Source: Pseudomonas japonica
GTDB lineage: Bacteria > Pseudomonadota > Gammaproteobacteria > Pseudomonadales > Pseudomonadaceae
NCBI RefSeq assembly: GCF_013522925.1
Contig: NZ_JAAMQU010000003.1
Location: 186,001 to 250,000 of the forward strand
Length of the DNA stretch: 64,000 nt
Direction of reading: 5' to 3'
This document shows positions 18,983-26,768 of the stretch, one piece after another (the stretch's first letter is position 1; the number at the start of each line of letters is the position of its first letter). The notes under the pieces are model-generated. The model saw only the letters and a list, made by a program, of their open reading frames with translations, did not search any database and had not been told where the DNA came from. A program made the position numbers and the translations under genes.

Positions 18983-19297
18983 TTACTTATCGGTGCCAGT
19001 GCCTTCAGAGCCAGTGCCGCCCATTCCCGTCTTGCCATTGGTGGGCTTGGTATCACTGCCCTGAGGCGTCGTTACATCAGCATTGCTGCCTGGCTTGGGC
19101 GAGGTCGCGGTGGAGCCATCGGTGTTGCGGTTCGGCAGGGCGCCGGTGCCGGTTCCGGTTGCGCCACCTTTATTGGCAGGCAAGGTCCCCGGGGTGGTGG
19201 GGTCGGTGGTGCCAGTGCTGGAATCGGCCAGGGCGAAAGTACTGCCAGCGCCCAGAGCGGCGGCCAGGAAAAGAGTAGTAAGGCGTTTGCTGATCAT
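18983..19297 (-). CDS. exported Gly/Thr-rich hypothetical protein
   Basis: The ATG at 19297 follows a GGAGA site and gives a 104-residue protein. The N-terminus MISKRLTTLFLAAALGAGST plus FALA is a Sec signal peptide cleaved at about residue 24. The mature part is low-complexity: Thr, Gly, Ser, Asn and Pro with repeated TGTG-like motifs and no Cys. It is probably a disordered periplasmic or extracellular protein. The longer frame from 19339 adds residues before a good start site and is rejected. Function is unknown. Confidence 0.7.
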   Translation of the reverse strand: MISKRLTTLFLAAALGAGSTFALADSSTGTTDPTTPGTLPANKGGATGTGTGALPNRNTDGSTATSPKPGSNADVTTPQGSDTKPTNGKTGMGGTGSEGTGTDK

Positions 19298-19399
19298 GTT
19301 CGTCTCCAGTATGAAAGACACATGACTTAAGGCGATCAACGGAGCGCAAGGTGCCAGCGAAGCGACGAATGGTCGGTGGCTGGGCGCGCGGAGGAGGGC

Positions 19400-19457
19400 A
19401 AAAATCAGTTCGCAAGCTACGCCCTCTTGCCTGTGAGAGCCGCAGGCGTAGCTCGCG
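19400..19457 (-). terminator. terminator of the gntK-gntP operon
   Basis: CGCAAGCTACGCC (19411-19423) pairs with GGCGTAGCTCGCG (19445-19457) with one mismatch. On the minus strand the stem is followed after seven bases by five T, consistent with intrinsic termination just past gntP. Confidence 0.6.
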
Positions 19458-19465
19458 AATGGGGG

Positions 19466-20818
19466 TCAGACCACCATCGACAGCAGCATGATCAGGATGA
19501 TGCCCACCACCGAGAGGATGGTTTCCATCATGCTCCAGGTCTTGAAGGTTTCTTCCACGGTCATGTTGAAATACTGCTTCACCAGCCAGAAGCCGGCATC
19601 GTTCACGTGCGACAGGATCACCGAACCGGCGCCGGTGGCCAGTACCAGCAATTCGCGGTTCACGTCCGGGATCAGCGTTACTACCGGGGCGACGATGCCC
19701 GCGCCAGTGATGGTTGCAACGGTCGCCGAACCGGTAGCCACGCGGATCACCGCCGCCACCAACCAGGCCAGCAGCAGCGGGTTGATCTGCGCGTGCACCG
19801 CCATCTGGCCGATTACGTTACCTACGCCGGTATCCACCAGCATCTGCTTGAAGCCGCCGCCGGCGCCCACGATGAGGATGATCGCCGCAGTGGGCGCCAG
19901 GCTCTGGTCGAGCAGCTTCATCACTTGCTGGCGAGAGAAGCCACGGGCGAAACCGAAGGTGTAGAAAGCCAGCAGTAGCGCGGCGAGGAGGGCGGTGATC
20001 GGGTGCCCGATCAGGTCCATCCAAACCCGTACCACATGGTCTGCGGGCAGTACCACGTCGGCAAAGGTCTTGAGCAGCATCAAAAATACAGGCAGCAGCA
20101 CAGTAACCAGGGTCACGGTGAAGCTGGGCAGGTCCCGCGCAGTGGATTCCTTGGCGATCTGGTCCATCAACTCCTGCGAGGGGTTGCCCGGCACGTAGCG
20201 CGAAATGAAGGAGCCAAACAGCGGGCCGGCGATCATGGCGGTGGGCAAACCGACCAGCAGCCCGTAGAAAATGGTCTTGCCGATATCAGCGCCAAACACG
20301 CCAATGGCCAGCAGCGGGCCCGGGTGCGGCGGCACCAGGCCATGCACCACCGACAGGCCCGCCAGCAGCGGAATACCCACCTTCACCAGCGACACCCCCG
20401 AGCGGCGGGCGACGATGAACACCAGCGGGATCAGCAGCACGAAGCCGATCTCGAAGAACAGCGGAATCCCGACCAGAAACGCCGAGAACATCATGGCCCA
20501 GTGCACGTAGCGCACGCCGAACCAACGGATCAGGGTTTGCGCGATCTGGTCAGCACCGCCCGAATCCGCCATCAGCTTACCCAGCATGGTGCCGAGCGCG
20601 AGCACGATACCAACGAAGCCAAGCACGCCACCAAAGCCGTCCTGGAACGACTTCATCACCTTCGCAACCGGCATGCCGGAGGTAAGGCCAAGGAAGCCGG
20701 CGGCCAGGGTAAGCGCCACGAAGGGGTGAACCTTCAGTTTGGTGATCAGTAAGATCAGGCCGACGATGGTAACCAGCGCGTCGATCATCAAAAAGGTATC
20801 AAGGGGCAAACCAAACAT
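19466..20818 (-). CDS. gntP: gluconate:H+ symporter
   Basis: GntP-family permease of 450 residues with 12-14 hydrophobic segments. It matches the family length and has characteristic tracts such as VPPHPGPLLAIGVFGADIGKT and GVGNVIGQMAVHAQ. It imports gluconate with protons. It follows gntK by three bases on the same strand, so kinase and permease share a transcript ending at the hairpin just downstream. Confidence 0.93.
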   Translation of the reverse strand: MFGLPLDTFLMIDALVTIVGLILLITKLKVHPFVALTLAAGFLGLTSGMPVAKVMKSFQDGFGGVLGFVGIVLALGTMLGKLMADSGGADQIAQTLIRWFGVRYVHWAMMFSAFLVGIPLFFEIGFVLLIPLVFIVARRSGVSLVKVGIPLLAGLSVVHGLVPPHPGPLLAIGVFGADIGKTIFYGLLVGLPTAMIAGPLFGSFISRYVPGNPSQELMDQIAKESTARDLPSFTVTLVTVLLPVFLMLLKTFADVVLPADHVVRVWMDLIGHPITALLAALLLAFYTFGFARGFSRQQVMKLLDQSLAPTAAIILIVGAGGGFKQMLVDTGVGNVIGQMAVHAQINPLLLAWLVAAVIRVATGSATVATITGAGIVAPVVTLIPDVNRELLVLATGAGSVILSHVNDAGFWLVKQYFNMTVEETFKTWSMMETILSVVGIILIMLLSMVV

Positions 20819-20821
20819 GGT

Positions 20822-21415
20822 TCAGGGCCTCGTATTGTGATTATTAAGGGCACAGAAGGGGGCGCCAGCGGTATCGCAGCCGGCCTGGCTGTGATCGTCG
20901 GCACCGTTTTCCCGCAGCCAGCCATCGACGTGCTCTGCAAGCTCGGCAATCGGCTCTGCAGCGTTGACGGTCAGGGTGAAGGCTTCGCCGATGGGCGATT
21001 CAAGTGTGGCGAACTGGCTGTCCACCAGGCTGGGCGGCATGAAATGGCCCGGCCGGTGAGACACCCGGTAAGCCGCTTCCTCGCGGGTCAGTTCAAGGAA
21101 CACGAAGCCCAGTTCCGGAACCGCCGCGCGCAGCGTCTCGCGATAACGGCGTTTGAGCGCTGAACAGGTCAGCACCGGGCGTTCGCCCTTGGCGACCCAG
21201 GCCGCCAGCTCTTCGCCGAGCCGTTCGAGCCAACCGGCGCGGTCGGCGTCATCCAGGGGAATGCCAGCGCTCATTTTTTCTATGTTGGCGGCGGGATGAA
21301 ACGCGTCGCCTTCGATCAGCCGGCCGCCGCTGCGCTCGACGATAGCCGCGCCCACGCTACTCTTGCCGCAGCCGGACACGCCCATCACCACCAGCGCGCT
21401 GAGGGGAGAAACCAT
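20822..21415 (-). CDS. gntK: gluconokinase
   Basis: ATP-dependent kinase producing 6-phosphogluconate, feeding the Entner-Doudoroff route. Walker A is GVSGCGKSS at about residues 11-19. EGDAFHPAANIEKMSAGIPLDDADRAGWL is a hallmark gluconate-kinase stretch and CSALKRRYRE is the second signature. The ATG at 21415 gives 197 residues; the frame continues 41 codons upstream through the operator and is not coding there. A 14-base operator copy ends 16 bases upstream of this start. Confidence 0.94.
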   Translation of the reverse strand: MVSPLSALVVMGVSGCGKSSVGAAIVERSGGRLIEGDAFHPAANIEKMSAGIPLDDADRAGWLERLGEELAAWVAKGERPVLTCSALKRRYRETLRAAVPELGFVFLELTREEAAYRVSHRPGHFMPPSLVDSQFATLESPIGEAFTLTVNAAEPIAELAEHVDGWLRENGADDHSQAGCDTAGAPFCALNNHNTRP

Positions 21416-21430
21416 CTTTACCTCCAGCGG

Positions 21431-21444
21431 GGTAGCGCTGTCTC
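21431..21444 (-). promoter_or_regulatory. putative GntR operator 1
   Basis: GGTAGCGCTGTCTC, centred on the palindrome AGCGCT as LacI-family operators are centred on CG. Its exact inverted copy lies at 21561-21574. This copy sits 16 bases before the gntK start and would block gntK-gntP transcription. Confidence 0.65.
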
Positions 21445-21560
21445 GGAAGAGGTCGACAACCGTTCCGCTGACGCCACACCCAGTTTTGTTGTTGGTATTG
21501 TCAAAGCGGTATGACAGCTTCGACCGCGGCAGGGGCACGATTGTGCATTGCTCCCCGCCT

Positions 21561-21574
21561 GAGACAGCGCTACC
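21561..21574 (+). promoter_or_regulatory. putative GntR operator 2
   Basis: GAGACAGCGCTACC is the exact inverted copy of the site at 21431-21444. It lies 79 bases upstream of gntR, with 116 bases between the two sites. A dimer pair could loop the DNA and control both divergent promoters. Confidence 0.65.
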
Positions 21575-21580
21575 TTAGCC

Positions 21581-21614
21581 AAATTCCTACAATTCGCAAG
21601 CGTAAATTCCTACA
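21581..21614 (+). repeat. direct repeat AAATTCCTACA upstream of gntR
   Basis: AAATTCCTACA occurs at 21581-21591 and 21604-21614, a period of 23 bases (about two helical turns). The repeats overlap the likely gntR promoter. No protein is assigned. Confidence 0.4.
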
Positions 21615-21653
21615 CTGCGCCTCCTGACGTCGTTGCTACCCGGAACCCGCACC

Positions 21654-22670
21654 ATGGCCCGCCCCGGCACCCGTACTACCGGTCGTCCCACGCTTACTGA
21701 AGTCGCTCGCTTGTCCGGCGTCTCTCCCATCACTGCATCAAGGGCCCTGCGCGGGGTGAGTACCGTGGCGCCAGAGCTCGCCGAGCGTGTACGGCATGCG
21801 GCGACCAGCCTGGGGTACATCGCCAACCCGGCCGCGCGCGCGCTGGCCTCGGCGCGAAGCCATTCGGTGGTGGTGCTGATCCCTTCGCTATCCAACCACC
21901 TGTTCATCGATACCCTGGAAGCCATCCATGAGGTGCTGCGGCCCCGCGGCATGGAAGTCCTTATCGGTAACTTCCATTACGACGAGAGCGAGGAAGAAAA
22001 CCTCATTCGCAATTACCTGGCCTACCAGCCAGCAGGAATGCTGCTCACGGGTGTGCAGCGCAGCGAGGCGAGCCAGCGGATGCTCGCGGCCGCCAACGTG
22101 CCTTGCGTGCACATGATGGAGCTCAGCGGCGATGACAACCTGGCCTGCGTGGGTTTCTCCCAGGAGCAGGCGGGCGCCGTGGCGGCGCGGCACCTGCTTG
22201 GCCGCGGGCGAACCCGGTTGGCGTATGTAGCAGCGCAGCTGGACCCGCGGGTAATGCGCAGGGCCGACGGCTTCCGTAGCGCATTGGCTGCTGCTGGGCT
22301 GCACGATCCAGCATTGGAGCTGATGTCGCCGCTGCCCTCGTCGATCGAGCTGGGGGGCGCGCTGTTCCGCCAGTTGCTTGAGCAACATCCGGAGGTGGAC
22401 GGAGCGTTCTTCTGTAACGACGACCTGGCTCAGGGCGCCATTTATGAGGCCCAGCGCCTGGGCGTGAAAATTCCCGATCAGGTGGCAATGGTGGGCTTCA
22501 ACGACCTGCCGACCTCCGCGCACATGGTGCCGCGGCTGACTTCCATCCGTACGCCTCGCGCCGAAATTGGCCGCCAGGCTGCCTTGCTGCTGCTGGCAAG
22601 GCTGGACGGCCAGCCGCTGCAAACGGGCCCCCAGGACCTCGGTTTTGAGTTGATTGTCAGGGAAAGCTGA
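21654..22670 (+). CDS. gntR: LacI-family gluconate regulator
   Basis: LacI-type repressor of 338 residues. The DNA-binding part is TLTEVARLSGVSPITASRALRG followed by the hinge helix (ANPAARALASARS). A periplasmic-binding-type sensor domain follows from about residue 60 (VVVLIPSLSNHLF through IPDQVAMVGFNDLP). Divergence from gntK-gntP and the paired operators support a role as gluconate-responsive repressor. The ATG at 21654 matches the family start; the frame extends seven codons upstream. Confidence 0.9.
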   Translation: MARPGTRTTGRPTLTEVARLSGVSPITASRALRGVSTVAPELAERVRHAATSLGYIANPAARALASARSHSVVVLIPSLSNHLFIDTLEAIHEVLRPRGMEVLIGNFHYDESEEENLIRNYLAYQPAGMLLTGVQRSEASQRMLAAANVPCVHMMELSGDDNLACVGFSQEQAGAVAARHLLGRGRTRLAYVAAQLDPRVMRRADGFRSALAAAGLHDPALELMSPLPSSIELGGALFRQLLEQHPEVDGAFFCNDDLAQGAIYEAQRLGVKIPDQVAMVGFNDLPTSAHMVPRLTSIRTPRAEIGRQAALLLLARLDGQPLQTGPQDLGFELIVRES

Positions 22671-22677
22671 TGACCGG

Positions 22678-22698
22678 TCACCGGAACGCCGGTGATTT
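22678..22698 (+). terminator. hairpin after gntR
   Basis: TCACCGG and CCGGTGA form a 7-bp stem with a 4-base loop, followed by TTT, just past the gntR stop. The short T-run makes intrinsic termination weak. Confidence 0.45.
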
Positions 22699-22702
22699 CA
22701 GT

Positions 22703-22732
22703 GAACTCCGCTCCAGATCATTGCGTCCTCAA
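22703..22732 (+). promoter_or_regulatory. possible AlgU/sigma-E type promoter
   Basis: GAACTC and TCCTCAA are separated by 17 bases, near the GAACTT-N16/17-TCnAA pattern of envelope-stress sigma factors. It lies about 70 bases before the first gene of the membrane operon. The -10 match is imperfect. Confidence 0.3.
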
Positions 22733-22800
22733 TAGTGTAGGGCGATGTGAGCTCGCTACAGGCAGCGCGCATCAACAGTCCACTTCCTTTGAGGAGCGAC

Positions 22801-23445
22801 ATGATGACCATACCAAACCAGTCACCGACGCCGAAGGGCGCGGACCGTGCACAAGATCACCTGCATAACCTGAGCGAGGAAGCCAGTTCTGCAGTGGGCG
22901 ACCTGAAAGAGCAGGGTACCCAGAAGTACGAACAGTACCGTGACCTGGCCGCCGATCAGATCGAAGGGCTGGTGGAAGGCGCACAGTCTGCCGCCTCCGC
23001 GATGGAGGGGCATGACACGTTGGGGCTGTCGCAGGGCCTGGCGGATGTCGCTACCAGCCTGGGCGAATTTGCCGAGCGCATGCGCAACAAGAGTGCCGAG
23101 GAGCTGTTGCAGGAAGGCGCTCGTGTAGCCCGGGAGAACCCGGTGCTGTTCCTGGCGGGTACTGTAGCCGTTGGTTTTGCGCTGTCACGTTTCCTGCGCG
23201 CCTCGGCGCCAGCCCCTACCGCTTCGGATAGCGACGATGGGCTGGGTGCAATGGCACCGACCCCGGCCGAAGCCTATGGCGCCTCGGACCCGTACGAAAC
23301 ATCGCAACCGGTGCAGAGCGCCGTTCCGCCTGCCCGCAGCACGGCCATCGACCCGCTGCCTGCAGCAGACCCGCTCGGCGAGGCCGCCACGTACCCCACC
23401 CTGGACAAGCCCGTGGACCCGCTCAATAAAGGAGGCCTGGTATGA
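22801..23445 (+). CDS. membrane-associated hypothetical protein, stress-operon gene 1
   Basis: Protein of 214 residues with GAGGAG before the ATG. Residues 1-110 are helical, charged and Ala/Gln/Glu-rich, with phasin- or Lea-like character (DHLHNLSEEASSAVGDLKEQ). One hydrophobic segment (NPVLFLAGTVAVGFALSRFL) lies at about 121-140. A disordered Pro/Ala-rich tail follows. No named family is certain. Its stop overlaps the start of the next gene by ATGA, so translation is coupled. The three-gene operon resembles general-stress envelope operons in Pseudomonas. Confidence 0.75.
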   Translation: MMTIPNQSPTPKGADRAQDHLHNLSEEASSAVGDLKEQGTQKYEQYRDLAADQIEGLVEGAQSAASAMEGHDTLGLSQGLADVATSLGEFAERMRNKSAEELLQEGARVARENPVLFLAGTVAVGFALSRFLRASAPAPTASDSDDGLGAMAPTPAEAYGASDPYETSQPVQSAVPPARSTAIDPLPAADPLGEAATYPTLDKPVDPLNKGGLV

Positions 23446-23900
23446 ACGTAGACACTCGCACGACGAACCAAACGGCCCAGCCTACGCAAATGCGCCGTGA
23501 CGGTACCGTACACACCCCGGAAGGGGACGCCAGCGTAATCGGCTTGCTGCGCCAGCTGACCCATGAAGTGCCAGCGCTGTTCACCAAGGAACTGGCACTG
23601 GCCAAGGCCGAGATGGAAAACAGCCTCGGTACCTTGAAGGCTGGCATTGCCGCCGTGGCTGGCGGGGCGATTGTACTGCTCGCCGGCTTTATCGTACTGC
23701 TGATGGCGGCGGTATACGGGCTTAGCACTGTGCTTGAGCCCTGGGCTGCAGCGCTGATCGTGGGCGGTATCGTGGTAGTGATCGGCTTTGTGATGATCCA
23801 GGCGGGTAAGAAGCAGTTCGAGCCTTCTCACTTCAAGCCCGACCGCACGCTTAATGCCTTGGACAAGGACCAGCAAACCCTGCGGAGTAAAATGCCATGA
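23442..23900 (+). CDS. phage-holin-3-6/DUF1469 family membrane protein
   Basis: Protein of 152 residues with two strong membrane segments (about 65-85 and 97-117) preceded by a charged amphipathic helix (VPALFTKELALAKAEMENSL). This layout is that of the DUF1469/holin-superfamily-III-like proteins, which are cell-envelope proteins despite the family name. It is overlapped at both ends: ATGA with the upstream gene and ATGA with the downstream gene. A role in envelope or osmotic stress is inferred from context. Confidence 0.8.
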   Translation: MNVDTRTTNQTAQPTQMRRDGTVHTPEGDASVIGLLRQLTHEVPALFTKELALAKAEMENSLGTLKAGIAAVAGGAIVLLAGFIVLLMAAVYGLSTVLEPWAAALIVGGIVVVIGFVMIQAGKKQFEPSHFKPDRTLNALDKDQQTLRSKMP

Positions 23901-24772
23901 CTTCTTCGATTACCGCGCAGTCGCACAAAAGCCCGGAAACGCTTGAGCATGAAATTGACCAGCAGCGGGCCAATATCAGCAGCATCGTCGACGCCCTTGA
24001 GAGCAAGCTGACCCCCGGCCAGTTGTTTGACCAGGCTTTGGCGTACACCAAGGGCAACGGCGGGGAGTTCTTCCAGAACCTCGGTACCACCGTGAAAAAC
24101 AACCCAATCCCCACGGTGCTGGCAAGCCTGAGCCTGGCGTGGTTGGCAATGAACCAGAACCGCCCGATTGCCCCAGCGCGGGTGCACACCGGCCCAAGCC
24201 TGATGGACCGCGCCAGCGCCGCCGCAAGCAAGGTAGGCCAGGCAGTGGACAGCGCCAAGGAACAGCTCCGCGGGGCAGCCGACACGGTGACTTCGCGTGC
24301 CTCGTCCGTGGCCGACAGCGTGACCGCGCGAACCTCGGCTGTGAAAGACAAGGCAGGCAACTGGCGTGACGGTGCGAGTGAGCGCTTGGCTGACGGCAGC
24401 GAACGGCTCGGCCGCAATGCCCATGACCTTACCGCTCAAGCGCGGGAGACCGGCGCTCAGGCGAAAGGGCAGTTCGAACATATGCTTCGGGAACAGCCGC
24501 TGGTATTGGCCGCTATCGGCCTGGCCCTTGGGGCTGCGGTGGGTGCGGCACTGCCTTCGACGCGCCATGAGGACCGCCTGCTGGGTAAAACCAGCGACCG
24601 CTTGACCGACCAGGCCAAAGCCAAGGCTCGTGAGGTGAAGGAAACCGTTACCGCCCAGGCCAGCACCGTAGTTGACGAAGCCCGAGGGCATGACTCGGCT
24701 AGCAGCACTGTTAACCCGCCGTACAAAGGTGAGGACACCGACCTGTCGCGTGGCTTGGGTACTCATCACTGA
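23897..24772 (+). CDS. DUF3618-type membrane-associated protein
   Basis: Protein of 291 residues. The N-terminus (SPETLEHEIDQQRANISSIVDALESKLTPGQLFDQ) is the DUF3618 signature. A long Ala/Ser/Thr/Lys-rich helical region with repeated VADSVT/RASSVAD-like units (about 95-175) suggests a coiled coil. A second hydrophobic segment (PLVLAAIGLALGAAVGAALP) is near residue 200. It is the last gene of the operon; a strong terminator follows. Overall it looks like an inner-membrane anchored rod-like protein of unknown function. Confidence 0.8.
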   Translation: MTSSITAQSHKSPETLEHEIDQQRANISSIVDALESKLTPGQLFDQALAYTKGNGGEFFQNLGTTVKNNPIPTVLASLSLAWLAMNQNRPIAPARVHTGPSLMDRASAAASKVGQAVDSAKEQLRGAADTVTSRASSVADSVTARTSAVKDKAGNWRDGASERLADGSERLGRNAHDLTAQARETGAQAKGQFEHMLREQPLVLAAIGLALGAAVGAALPSTRHEDRLLGKTSDRLTDQAKAKAREVKETVTAQASTVVDEARGHDSASSTVNPPYKGEDTDLSRGLGTHH

Positions 24773-24797
24773 AAGCGTTTCATTCTGGTTTCTAACG

Positions 24798-24828
24798 CCC
24801 GGTTGCCGATTGGCACCGGGTTTTTTTT
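24798..24828 (+). terminator. Rho-independent terminator
   Basis: CCCGGTTGCC and GGCACCGGG pair with one bulged base around GATT, followed by eight T. It ends the three-gene membrane operon. Confidence 0.9.
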
Positions 24829-25043
24829 GCCTTCAGGTTATTATCGTCAAAATCCCGACGCTAATGGGCGGCGTTCGGCGCGTCGACCTTGCTTTCCGCC
24901 AATTTATATACCAGTCTCCCTGCGTGCGTTCCCGAGGCTGGGGCAAGGATGCACATAAAAATGACAGCAAATGGCCGGTAGTGGCGGAATGAAATCGAAC
25001 TGCTACGGTCTGAGACTCGGTTTTCACACTTGGTAACGCCTTA

Positions 25044-26768
25044 ATGCGCCTGACACTTGATCCTCGCAATGACATCGACGCGGCTCTTCTGAAGTATCGG
25101 CGGGTTTTCTGGTCACTGGCGATCTTCAGCGGCGTCATCAACCTGTTGGTACTCGTCCCGTCCCTTTACATGATGCAGGTGTACGACCGGGTACTCACCA
25201 GCCGTAACGAAACCACGTTGCTGATGCTCACGCTGATTGCGATCGGCCTGTTTCTGCTCAGTGGGGTGATCGAATGGCTGCGTGGGCAGGTGATGATCCG
25301 CATGAGCGCCGGGATTGATGCCAACCTTGCGCAGCGCCTGTTCGACGCCGCGTTTACCCGTAGCCTGCGCAAAACCGACAGCAACCCGGCGCAGGTGTTT
25401 GGCGACCTCACCCAGGTGCGGCAGTTCATCACTGGCCAAGGCCTGCTGGCCATGCTCGATGCCCCGTGGCTGCCAGTGTTCATGGTGATTGCCTTCCTGT
25501 TCCACCCTTGGTTCGGTGTGCTCTCCCTGGTCGTGGCCCTTACCTTGGTGGTGCTTGCCTTGTGGGGTGAACTGTCCACGCGGCCCAGCCTGGCACAGGC
25601 CAATGCCCTGTCGATGAAGGCCAACCTCTATGTGAACAGCAGCTTGCACAACGCCGAGGTGATCCAGGCCATGGGCATGTTGCCCGCCTTGCGCAAGCGT
25701 TGGGGCTGGCTGCAACAAGGGATGATTGCCTCCCAGGCCGTGGCCAGCGATCGCGGTGCGCGGATCAGCGCCATGACCCGTTTCGTGCGGATCGCGGCGC
25801 AATCCCTCTCGCTCGGGTTAGGGGCGTTGCTGGTGCTGGAAGGGCAGATCTCTGGCGGCATGATGATCGCCATGTCCCTGTTGTTGGGCCGGGCGCTGGC
25901 ACCGGTAGAAGTAGCCATTGGCTCGTGGAAACAGTTCGTCGGCGCGCGCCAGAGCTATCGCAGGCTCAGTGACCTGCTGGCCGAGGAGCCCGTTGCCGTG
26001 CCGCCCATGGCGCTGCCTGCACCTACCGGCGCGCTGAAGGTCGAGCAACTGCAAGTGGCCGCGCCGAACTCGCAAGAGCCGATCATTCGCGGGCTCGATT
26101 TCGAACTGGCCAAAGGCGAGATCCTGGCCGTTATCGGCCCGAGCGCATCGGGTAAATCGAGCCTGGCGCGGGCCCTCGTGGGCATCTGGCCACCGCTTGC
26201 AGGAGCCGTGCGCCTCGATGGTGCGCCGTTGGATCAATGGGCGCCCGAGGACCTGGGCCCTTATCTGGGCTATCTGCCGCAGGACATTGAACTGTTCGAT
26301 GGCAGCGTGGCCGAGAACATCGCCCGCTTTGGTGAACTGGACTCCGAGCCGATCATCCAGGCCGCACGCCATGCCGGGATTCACGACATGATCCTGCGCT
26401 TCCCGCAGGGCTACGACACGGTGCTGGGCCCAGGTGGGCAGGGGCTGTCAGGCGGGCAGAAGCAACGCATCGGGCTGGCGCGGGCCGTGTTCAAGCAACC
26501 GGCATTGATCGTGCTGGATGAGCCCAATTCCAACCTCGATGAAGCCGGCGAGAAGGCGTTGGTGCATGCGCTGCGCGCGCTGAAAAACGCTGGCAGCACC
26601 ATCATCATGATCACCCACCGGCCCAGCGTGCTGGGCGTGGTCGACAAAATCCTGGTGCTTAACGAAGGGCGGCAGCAGCTGTTTGGCACCCGTGACCAGG
26701 TGCTCAAGGCGGTGCTCCCGCCGGCCAGCGCACCTTCACCGGTAAGAGAGGCACGTTCCGATGCGTGA
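25044..26768 (+). CDS. type I secretion ABC transporter (PrtD/AprD type)
   Basis: Inner-membrane half-transporter with fused ATPase, 574 residues. Six membrane segments (residues about 20-290) precede the nucleotide domain with Walker A GPSASGKSS, signature LSGGQKQRIGLARA and Walker B LIVLDEPNSNLD. There is no N-terminal C39 peptidase or RTX-specific extension, which places it with PrtD/AprD/HasD. It is the first gene of an ABC-MFP-OMP operon. The cargo is not adjacent. Its stop overlaps the next gene by eight bases. Confidence 0.93.
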   Translation: MRLTLDPRNDIDAALLKYRRVFWSLAIFSGVINLLVLVPSLYMMQVYDRVLTSRNETTLLMLTLIAIGLFLLSGVIEWLRGQVMIRMSAGIDANLAQRLFDAAFTRSLRKTDSNPAQVFGDLTQVRQFITGQGLLAMLDAPWLPVFMVIAFLFHPWFGVLSLVVALTLVVLALWGELSTRPSLAQANALSMKANLYVNSSLHNAEVIQAMGMLPALRKRWGWLQQGMIASQAVASDRGARISAMTRFVRIAAQSLSLGLGALLVLEGQISGGMMIAMSLLLGRALAPVEVAIGSWKQFVGARQSYRRLSDLLAEEPVAVPPMALPAPTGALKVEQLQVAAPNSQEPIIRGLDFELAKGEILAVIGPSASGKSSLARALVGIWPPLAGAVRLDGAPLDQWAPEDLGPYLGYLPQDIELFDGSVAENIARFGELDSEPIIQAARHAGIHDMILRFPQGYDTVLGPGGQGLSGGQKQRIGLARAVFKQPALIVLDEPNSNLDEAGEKALVHALRALKNAGSTIIMITHRPSVLGVVDKILVLNEGRQQLFGTRDQVLKAVLPPASAPSPVREARSDA

